Shown in pieces: positions 7,787 to 13,141 of a stretch of 64,000 nt of DNA (the stretch's first letter is position 1; each line of letters opens with the position of its first letter). Made by a program: the position numbers and the translations under genes. The notes beneath the pieces were generated by a model. That model did not search any database. It saw nothing but the letters and a program-made list of their open reading frames with translations, and was not told the DNA's origin. Source of the stretch: Bacteroidaceae bacterium (lineage in GTDB: Bacteria > Bacteroidota > Bacteroidia > Bacteroidales > Bacteroidaceae). The DNA lies in NCBI GenBank assembly GCA_024398495.1, contig JAKSJA010000002.1, positions 1 through 64,000 of the forward strand. Reading direction: 5' to 3'.

Positions 7787-9898
7787 CTATTTGCGTTTAG
7801 TAAAAAATCGTCTGAAGATAGCCCAGACACTCTTTGCATCCTGCTCTTGCGGAGCAGCAAATGAAATCTCATCAATAGGCTGTCCGTATTGATCAGGATA
7901 AATCACCATGACGCTCCTGTCCGAATAGTATTTCTCTATGAACAACGATAGTTTCTCGAACTGTGATGTGTACGACAGAGTTCCCTTTCGTGCAACAACA
8001 ACTACCATCAGATGATCTGTTTTTATTTCACCTGTCAATGATGGCAGGTCTTCAAAAAATGAAAGTTCCGCCCTATTCATCGATATCTTATTGTGTCGAT
8101 GATGGATGTAATTACACATCATTTCCACTGCCTTGCCACTACCATAGCATGTAATCCTACATGATAGGTTTTCTGCTATCCTTGACAACTTCTCCACCCA
8201 ACGATAAAAGCCAGGTTCAAACTCTGCCTTATCTGGCACTATGATGTCCATCATCCTTATCGTATTCAGCGGACGTAATATGCGAGTGATGATTATCTGA
8301 CGGTTTAGCTGGGCAATGAGACTGTCAACAGTATTTCCCAGTGAGTTATTGCGGAAGTCTTCTATTTCATGGCTGCCAACTATTATCTCGCTCGCATCGT
8401 ATTCCTTGAAAGCATGTACAATACCATTGGCAACATTCGTGGCCAGACGGCTCTGTGTCTGCATCCTCATATCCATGCTGTCTGCCTGTTTCATCAAACG
8501 TTCAAGCATTATCCTTCCCTCACGCTGTTTCAGTGCACTGTCAGCATCGTCATATACCACGTTAAGAGCTATGATGCCTCTATTCAGTGTTCTGTTCAGC
8601 ATAAGAGCTGCAAGGTCCACGAGTTTCTCTGCCGAAGCCTCACTCTTTACTGGCACCATTATCTTTTCATCATCATTGCCAATGATATCTGTCATCGCAT
8701 TAGTAATCTCTTTCGATTCCATCGCAAGAGTCTTTGATGCTCGTTCAGTTATGAAAGAAGATATCACACAAGTGATGAGAATCATTATCACTACACCATT
8801 CAATATGTCATCATTCATCAGGAACACCCCGGGGGCTATCTCCAGTCGTGTACCAACCATTATTATGGCAATGGAACCTGCAGCATGAGCAGATGTAAGT
8901 CCGAACATCATGTGTCCATTGCTTTTCGGCATGTGCAACAGATAGTTTGTGATATAAGCAGCCAAAGCCTTGCCTATCGTACCGATCATTACCATTACGA
9001 TCACTACCTTTATCGTTTCCATGCCCGAGAACAAAGACTGCATATTTATCATCATCCCCACACCGATAAGGAAATAAGGAATGAACAACGCATTACCCAC
9101 AAACTCTATCCTGTTCATCAACGGTGACACATGAGGTATGTAACGGTTCAATATCAATCCTGAGAGGAAAGCACCCAGAACACCTTGTATGCCACACACC
9201 TCCGCCATTGCAGCAGAGAGAAACATCACTGAGAGTACAAAGATAAACTGACTCACCGAGTCAGAATAATATCGCAGGAACACCCTCGTCAGTCGTGGGA
9301 TGAACAATATAGCTCCCACACCGAAGAGCAGAATCTTCAGAGTGAATATACACCACGACAGAAAACCGTCCCCCTTATCAAACGAAGTCGCAACTCCCGC
9401 TACGATAATCAACGACAGCAGTAAGGCTATCATCGTCCCACCCACACTGAGGTTGACACATTTCTCCTTGCCAAGTCCGTAACGGCTCACGATAGGATAG
9501 GCGATGAGGGTATTTGACGATAAAATCGAAGCAAACATCAAGCCCTGTTCCAACGAATAATTCAACCATATCTGACTGGCTATATATGCCATGAGAAATG
9601 GTATGATGAATGTCGTCAATCCGAAAAAAAGATATTTCTGTACATTTCTCACAAGACTGCGGGTATCCATCTCCAGAGCAGCGAGAAACATTATATAATA
9701 CAACCCCACCTGCCCAAAAATCTCAAACGACGAGTCATTGGCAAGGATGTTGAATCCATAAGGACCGATGATGACACCCGACAGAATCATACCAAGGATA
9801 TATGGTATGTGCAGTCGCCGCATTATCATTGGCGCAAACAAGATTATCATCAAGACAATGAAGAAAATCCAAGTCGGGTTGTCAACAGGTAATGTCAT
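7787..9898 (-). CDS. Cation:proton antiporter (CPA2) with Usp-like cytoplasmic domain
   Basis: Predicted inner-membrane Na+ or K+/H+ exchanger. Residues 1 to about 390 form a Na_H_Exchanger domain with about 12 hydrophobic segments (for example IPYILGMILSGVIIGPYGFN and GVLGAFLSGLILNR). Residues about 410-703 are soluble and resemble universal-stress-protein folds (KIMVPVKSEASAEKLVDLAA; ASEIIVGSHEIEDFRNNSLG); this differs from the RCK-type domains of the antiporter gene at 21844. It follows asd with 1 nt between coding regions and precedes menA by 8 nt. The ion cannot be read from the sequence. The C-terminal part may be a nucleotide sensor (inference). Confidence 0.88.
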   Translation of the reverse strand: MTLPVDNPTWIFFIVLMIILFAPMIMRRLHIPYILGMILSGVIIGPYGFNILANDSSFEIFGQVGLYYIMFLAALEMDTRSLVRNVQKYLFFGLTTFIIPFLMAYIASQIWLNYSLEQGLMFASILSSNTLIAYPIVSRYGLGKEKCVNLSVGGTMIALLLSLIIVAGVATSFDKGDGFLSWCIFTLKILLFGVGAILFIPRLTRVFLRYYSDSVSQFIFVLSVMFLSAAMAEVCGIQGVLGAFLSGLILNRYIPHVSPLMNRIEFVGNALFIPYFLIGVGMMINMQSLFSGMETIKVVIVMVMIGTIGKALAAYITNYLLHMPKSNGHMMFGLTSAHAAGSIAIIMVGTRLEIAPGVFLMNDDILNGVVIMILITCVISSFITERASKTLAMESKEITNAMTDIIGNDDEKIMVPVKSEASAEKLVDLAALMLNRTLNRGIIALNVVYDDADSALKQREGRIMLERLMKQADSMDMRMQTQSRLATNVANGIVHAFKEYDASEIIVGSHEIEDFRNNSLGNTVDSLIAQLNRQIIITRILRPLNTIRMMDIIVPDKAEFEPGFYRWVEKLSRIAENLSCRITCYGSGKAVEMMCNYIHHRHNKISMNRAELSFFEDLPSLTGEIKTDHLMVVVVARKGTLSYTSQFEKLSLFIEKYYSDRSVMVIYPDQYGQPIDEISFAAPQEQDAKSVWAIFRRFFTKRK

Positions 9899-9899
9899 C

Positions 9900-10910
9900 C
9901 TATCTTATGTTTCCTACCTTATAAAGATATTCAGCAATCTGAACAGCATTGAGAGCCGCCCCTTTCCTTATCTGGTCACCACTGAGCCAGAAAGTGAGTC
10001 CGTTAGGGTTGGCGACATCCTTTCTCACGCGACCCACGAAGATGTCATCTTTACAGGCCGTCTCCAAAGGCATAGGATAGACTTTGTTTTGTGGGTCATC
10101 ATACAGCACACATCCCGGAGCCTTGGCAATAGCCGCCTTCGCATCCTCAACAGAGATAGGTTTTTCCGTCTCTATCCACACGCTCTCCGAATGTGAGCGA
10201 AGCGTTGACACCCTTACGCACATTGCCGAGCAGCACACATCGGAATGCAAAATCTTGCGAGTTTCATTGTACATCTTTGCCTCCTCAAGAGTGTAGCCAT
10301 CCTCTTGGAACACATCAATCTGCGGAATAACATTGTAAGCCAACTGATACTGGAACTTGTTTACCGTCACAGGCTTGCCTTCCATAATCTCCGCATACTG
10401 TTGTTGCAACTCAGCCATTGCAGCAGCACCCGCACCAGATGCACTCTGATAACTTGCCACATGGATACGTCTGATATGCGATATGTTCTCCAGTGGTTGC
10501 AGAGCCACCACCATCATTATCGTCGTACAGTTTGGATTAGCGATGATGTTACGCGGACGGTCGAGAGCGTCCTTCGCATTACACTCCGGCACTACCAAAG
10601 GCACGTCATCAGCCATGCGGAACGCCTTGGAATTGTCAATCATCAGACAACCGTATTTCGTTATATCCTCAGCATATTCCTTCGACACGGCAGCACTTGC
10701 AGAGACAAAGGCAACATCTACATCCTTGAAATCATCATTATGCTGCAGCAGTTTCACCTTGTATGTCTTTCCTTTGAAAGAGTATTCACGTCCAGCACTA
10801 CGTTCAGAACCGAACAACACCAAGTCATCCACAGGAAAGTTACGTTCCGCCAAAACACGCAGGAACTCCTGCCCCACAGCACCACTGGCACCAACAATAG
10901 CCGTTTTCAT
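9900..10910 (-). CDS. asd: Aspartate-semialdehyde dehydrogenase
   Basis: NADPH-dependent reduction of aspartyl phosphate to aspartate semialdehyde, the branch point to lysine/diaminopimelate, threonine and methionine. The 336-aa protein starts with the dinucleotide-binding loop [14 protein letters not shown] (residues 7-20). It carries the catalytic Cys in [13 protein letters not shown] (near residue 128) and the substrate-binding segment [13 protein letters not shown]. The diaminopimelate branch is represented again in this window by ddh (61978). A textbook promoter lies just upstream (10932-10963), so asd is probably the first gene of an asd-antiporter-menA transcript. Confidence 0.97.
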   Translation of the reverse strand: MKTAIVGASGAVGQEFLRVLAERNFPVDDLVLFGSERSAGREYSFKGKTYKVKLLQHNDDFKDVDVAFVSASAAVSKEYAEDITKYGCLMIDNSKAFRMADDVPLVVPECNAKDALDRPRNIIANPNCTTIMMVVALQPLENISHIRRIHVASYQSASGAGAAAMAELQQQYAEIMEGKPVTVNKFQYQLAYNVIPQIDVFQEDGYTLEEAKMYNETRKILHSDVCCSAMCVRVSTLRSHSESVWIETEKPISVEDAKAAIAKAPGCVLYDDPQNKVYPMPLETACKDDIFVGRVRKDVANPNGLTFWLSGDQIRKGAALNAVQIAEYLYKVGNIR

Positions 10911-10931
10911 ATTTCTAATTTATTACGATTG

Positions 10932-10963
10932 CAAAATTACAACAAACCGAAAGTACTACCAAA
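10932..10963 (-). promoter_or_regulatory. Promoter of asd
   Basis: On the minus strand TTTG (complement of 10960-10963), 20 nt, then TAATTTTG (complement of 10932-10939) match the Bacteroidetes consensus. The start of transcription would lie about 10-15 nt upstream of the asd ATG, leaving a very short leader. Confidence 0.75.
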
Positions 10964-11116
10964 ATAAATTAATTTATTTTCTTTTATTGAGACAAAAAGG
11001 CACGAAATTTATTTCTGTGAATTATTGTATCAGTAAAAGTAAAAACGGAGTTTTGTAGGTAGTGCTGAGGTGCAGTGTAATTTAAGGATATACATCCTTT
11101 TCTTCCCCCTCAATTC

Positions 11117-11148
11117 GGCAAAGTATAAACGAGTTTATCTCTGCTCTC
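11117..11148. repeat. Imperfect palindrome, possible dispersed element (copy B)
   Basis: Imperfect dyad with arms around TAAACGAGTTTA. Read on the minus strand it contains GAGAGCAGAGATAAAC and ends TTTGCCGA. The order GAG-n-GCAGA, TAAA, TTTA or TTA, then TTCTGCCGA or TTTGCCGA is shared with the stem-loop at 21739-21766. No coding potential. Confidence 0.45.
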
Positions 11149-11196
11149 ATTTTGTCGTCAGTTCGACCGAAGGTAAAGTTAGTGCAAACCAAATAC

Positions 11197-11226
11197 AAAA
11201 GCCCCTTCCGTACAGAAGAGGCCATT
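11197..11226 (-). terminator. Terminator-like hairpin (minus strand)
   Basis: On the minus strand GCCTCTTC (complement of 11215-11222) pairs with GAAGGGGC (complement of 11201-11208) through one G-U wobble, with a 6-nt loop, and runs into TTTTG. On the plus strand the same arms have an A-C mismatch, so minus-strand use is more likely. It is the second of two hairpins downstream of the lipoprotein gene at 11382-11780. Confidence 0.5.
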
Positions 11227-11290
11227 TTCTGTTTTAGTTATCGTTTCATCGTTTATATCGAAACTTTGAATACATCATTACCGCAAATAA

Positions 11291-11335
11291 AGAAAACCGA
11301 CTGACCTCAAGCTTTACACTTAAAATCAGTCGGTT
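11291..11335 (-). terminator. Terminator of the small lipoprotein gene
   Basis: Perfect 10-bp inverted repeat AACCGACTGA (11295-11304) / TCAGTCGGTT (11326-11335) with a 21-nt loop. On the minus strand the second arm ends in TTTTCTTTATTT, giving an intrinsic terminator shape 47 nt after the stop codon of the lipoprotein gene. Confidence 0.65.
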
Positions 11336-11381
11336 GTATGTTAGGAACATACTTGAAAGACTTTCTGTATGTTTCTTATTC

Positions 11382-11780
11382 TCATATTTTCTTACAGCGT
11401 ATCCATATTTTGGAATCTGTTCCTGGTTCTCCCATTTTTAATTCACATGTATTATTTGAGATGTTAAGAATTTCATAATATAAGTATGTCTTACCATCAA
11501 CATAAGTAGTAATTACTTTCCCTGACAAATTCCAAGTACCAATTCCGGATCCAAAATAGCCATATCCAAGATAGTCACCACCTTCCATAAACACTGCTCC
11601 TGTTTCTTCGAAAAGCCAAGGCGTATAAGAATCACCCTCTGATACTTTCACTTCAGTAATTCTCCAGTTCCCAACCACTTGAGCTTCTGTATAAGTTGGC
11701 TCATTGTCATCATCATTGCTACATGACACAAACACTACAGAGAACAGTAATAGGGTCGTAAAGTAAAATAACTTTTTCAT
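11382..11780 (-). CDS. Small lipoprotein with lipocalin-like domain
   Basis: A 132-aa predicted lipoprotein. The signal peptide is MKKLFYFTTLLLFSVVFVSC with the lipidated Cys at residue 20, followed by SNDDDNEP, an acidic stretch like the lipoprotein export signals that direct Bacteroidetes lipoproteins to the cell surface. The mature part begins VVGNWRITEVKVSEG and contains GTWNLSGKVITTYVDGKTYLYY and a late Cys, a pattern seen in short Bacteroidetes lipocalin-like proteins of unknown ligand. It stands alone with its own promoter (11890-11921) and terminator. I infer no function beyond surface or periplasmic location. Confidence 0.8.
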   Translation of the reverse strand: MKKLFYFTTLLLFSVVFVSCSNDDDNEPTYTEAQVVGNWRITEVKVSEGDSYTPWLFEETGAVFMEGGDYLGYGYFGSGIGTWNLSGKVITTYVDGKTYLYYEILNISNNTCELKMGEPGTDSKIWIRCKKI

Positions 11781-11889
11781 AATTTATAAAATTTGATTTA
11801 ATTAAAAAATGATATTCTCGTTTAATCGGCAATCAATATTTTCCAATAAGTTTTTGAATCAACCTCCTGAAGGATAGCATCATCGGTTA

Positions 11890-11921
11890 CAAAGTTAGTA
11901 CAAATCGAAAACAGAAACAAA
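11890..11921 (-). promoter_or_regulatory. Promoter of the small lipoprotein gene
   Basis: Minus-strand TTTG (complement of 11918-11921), exactly 20 nt, then TAACTTTG (complement of 11890-11897). Initiation near 11883 would give a leader of about 100 nt, long enough for post-transcriptional control, but I see no recognised riboswitch in it. Confidence 0.65.
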
Positions 11922-12112
11922 AATAATTCAAATTATTTTAGATTTTGATTTTTAGAAAGCATAGAATTTACTCTTATGATTTCAAAAAGAAAAAACTCCG
12001 AAAAAAATCAAATTACAAGTATAGAAAGTAAAGAGAAGTAAAGAGAGGACAGAATGTAAAGAAAGTATTTTTATTTAATACAAAAAAACAATAAGCTAAG
12101 AACAATACAACT
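11922..12112. other. AT-rich intergenic stretch, nothing recognised
   Basis: A-rich sequence with a purine-rich patch (about 12019-12066, repeating GTAAAGA-type words). I find no tRNA, terminator or convincing promoter here. It borders the repeat array on its left. Confidence 0.5.
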
Positions 12113-12265
12113 ATGCCACACCTTATTTATTATAGGGGCAACCACTTCTACCGCAAGAAGGAAACAAAGATACCCGAAGATACAAAACGACATCCTTCAT
12201 CTTACGACCCACCATACGTGAAGATGCAAGAAACTATACGTAAAGATGCTGGTAACGATACGTGA
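12113..12265 (+). CDS. Possible 50-aa ORF reading into the repeat array
   Basis: ATG at 12113 opens a 50-codon frame beginning MPHLIYYRGNHFYRKKETK. It runs through the first two repeat units, giving peptides such as ETIRKDAGNDT, and stops at a TGA inside the third unit. No clear ribosome site or promoter is visible. The 22-bp repeat period is not a multiple of three, so the repeats themselves are not built as protein. Its first half is outside the array and could be a genuine small gene or a remnant. I list it as a weak possibility only. Confidence 0.2.
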   Translation: MPHLIYYRGNHFYRKKETKIPEDTKRHPSSYDPPYVKMQETIRKDAGNDT

Positions 12266-12359
12266 AGGTGCGACCTACCATACGTGAAGATGCGGCACAC
12301 CATACGTGAAGATGCGGCCTACGATACGTGAAGATGCGACCTACGATACGTGAAGGTGC
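12214..12359 (+). repeat. Array block 1: seven 22-bp direct repeats, consensus ATACGTGAAGATGCG
   Basis: Units start at 12214, 12236, 12258, 12280, 12302, 12324 and 12346, exactly 22 bp apart. Each carries ATACGTGAAGATGC with at most one change in the core (TAAAG in unit 2; GAAGG in units 3 and 7). The remaining 8 bp are more variable (GACCTACG-like). A degenerate unit (ATACCCGAAGATAC, 12170-12183) lies two periods upstream in register. There are no unique spacers, so this is not CRISPR. Confidence 0.93.
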
Positions 12360-12379
12360 GACCTACACAACGGGCTTTT

Positions 12380-12450
12380 AGCTGTTACTTGACGTGCTTT
12401 TAGCTGCTATTCATCCCAACGCGAGCTGTCAGTTGAACGGAGGGTAGCTG
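12380..12450 (+). repeat. Array block 2: four 22-bp units starting AGCTG
   Basis: AGCTG recurs at 12380, 12402, 12424 and 12446, exactly 22 bp apart. The best-conserved unit is AGCTGTTACTTGACGTGC. These units are the mirror partners of block 4. Confidence 0.85.
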
Positions 12451-12452
12451 TC

Positions 12453-12539
12453 GAACATCTAAGATGTTAGCTCTCGAACATCTAATATGTTAGGTCTCGA
12501 ACATTTAAGATGTTAGGCAACGAGCATTTAAGATGTTCG
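12453..12539. repeat. Array block 3 (centre): four 23-bp self-palindromic units
   Basis: Units start at 12453, 12476, 12499 and 12522, 23 bp apart. The first is GAACATCTAAGATGTTAG; its arms AACATC and GATGTT are reverse complements around TAA. Units 2-4 differ by one to a few bases. The block contains the symmetry centre of the whole array (12495.5). Confidence 0.9.
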
Positions 12540-12540
12540 G

Positions 12541-12611
12541 CAGCTAAGAACACGTCAAGTAACAGCTAAAAGCACGTCAGATGACAGCTAAGAACACATC
12601 AAGTAGCAGCT
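12541..12611 (-). repeat. Array block 4: four inverted AGCTG units
   Basis: CAGCT at 12541, 12563, 12585 and 12607, 22 bp apart, is the reverse complement of the block 2 core. Positions mirror block 2 exactly: 12380 pairs with 12611 and 12446 with 12545 (both sums 24991). The outermost pair of units agree at 18 of 22 bases by my comparison. Confidence 0.88.
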
Positions 12612-12634
12612 CGCCTCATATATCGGAGGGTGAA

Positions 12635-12794
12635 ACTTCACATCACGTAAGGCGTAACTTCACATTACGTAGAGCGTAACTTCATTTATGGGCGAGCATA
12701 GTTTCATGTATGGCAGCCCACATCTTCATGTAAGGTTGTGCATAGTTTCACGTAAGGCAGACCACATCTACACAAACGATTGTCAGCATCTACA
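12635..12794 (-). repeat. Array block 5: about eight inverted 22-bp units related to block 1
   Basis: TTCA cores at 12637, 12659, 12681, 12703, 12725 and 12747, and TACA variants at 12769 and 12791, are spaced exactly 22 bp. On the minus strand the best units read CTTACGTGAAAC and CTTACATGAAGATG, which is the block 1 unit. The TTCA at 12637-12640 mirrors the last TGAA of block 1 (12351-12354) with the same sum of 24991. Units are more diverged than in block 1. Confidence 0.85.
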
Positions 12795-12879
12795 CAAATG
12801 ATTGCGCATCCCGTTGCAAAGAATCGCAAAATACTTGCGGCTGAGGAATGTACAGGGTGGTAAATGAGTGGGCAGTGAG

Positions 12880-12938
12880 TTTGAGTGCGGTTGATTTGCA
12901 CTAACTTTGGCTGCGGTTTGCACTAACTTTGGCTGCGC
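12880..12938 (+). promoter_or_regulatory. Tandem promoter-like 22-bp repeats
   Basis: TTTGCACTAACTTTGGCTGCG occurs twice, at 12895 and 12917, 22 bp apart. Each copy contains the -7 form TAACTTTG (12902-12909 and 12924-12931). A TTTG at 12880-12883 lies 18 nt before the first. Either a real tandem promoter pointing to the pectinesterase gene or promoter-derived repeat units. Confidence 0.45.
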
Positions 12939-12952
12939 CGAAATTAGGCTAC

Positions 12953-13077
12953 ATCAAGACAATGCCTACAAAACGAAGTTTTTATCCTATTTGGAATAAT
13001 GAATAATCGGAGTAAACTCCATTTTTCATCCTTCCAAATAGGAAATAAATAAAATTTATTTTGGCATTGTTCTTGAT
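12953..13077. repeat. 125-bp palindromic, MITE-like element
   Basis: Terminal inverted repeats ATCAAGACAATGCC (12953-12966) and GGCATTGTTCTTGAT (13063-13077, one extra T) flank an inner perfect 12-bp inverted repeat TCCTATTTGGAA (12985-12996) / TTCCAAATAGGA (13032-13043) and a central GGAGT-AA-ACTCC hairpin (13009-13020). All three pairs share a centre near 13014.5. There is no ORF inside. No clear target duplication is visible, so mobility is inference. Confidence 0.65.
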
Positions 13078-13091
13078 TTGCACTAATTTTG
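13060..13091 (+). promoter_or_regulatory. Promoter of the pectin methylesterase gene
   Basis: TTTG at 13060-13063, exactly 20 nt, then TAATTTTG at 13084-13091. Transcription would start near 13098, 44 nt before the ATG. The -33 box overlaps the right end of the palindromic element. Confidence 0.75.
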
Positions 13092-13141
13092 ACACCCGTA
13101 GTGCTTTGAAATTAAAACAACCTAACGAAAATTATTACAAT

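Noticed and set aside
8316..8888. 190-aa plus-strand ORF inside the antiporter gene
   Set aside because: Antisense shadow of a clear membrane protein; composition reflects the reverse complement of the Usp-like part.
10245..11058. Long plus-strand frames opposite asd
   Set aside because: asd on the minus strand has all catalytic motifs and a promoter; the opposite frames show no family pattern.
12214..12794. CRISPR array
   Set aside because: Repeats follow each other at 22-23 bp with no unique spacers of 30-40 bp, and no cas gene is present in the window.
12704..12901. 65-aa minus-strand ORF in the right part of the array
   Set aside because: Made of diverged repeat units; no ribosome site or family resemblance, and the 22-bp period argues against coding.
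13061..13141. N-terminal extension of the pectinesterase from a TTG
   Set aside because: It would begin before the predicted transcription start and place the signal peptide internally; the ATG at 13142 gives a standard signal peptide.
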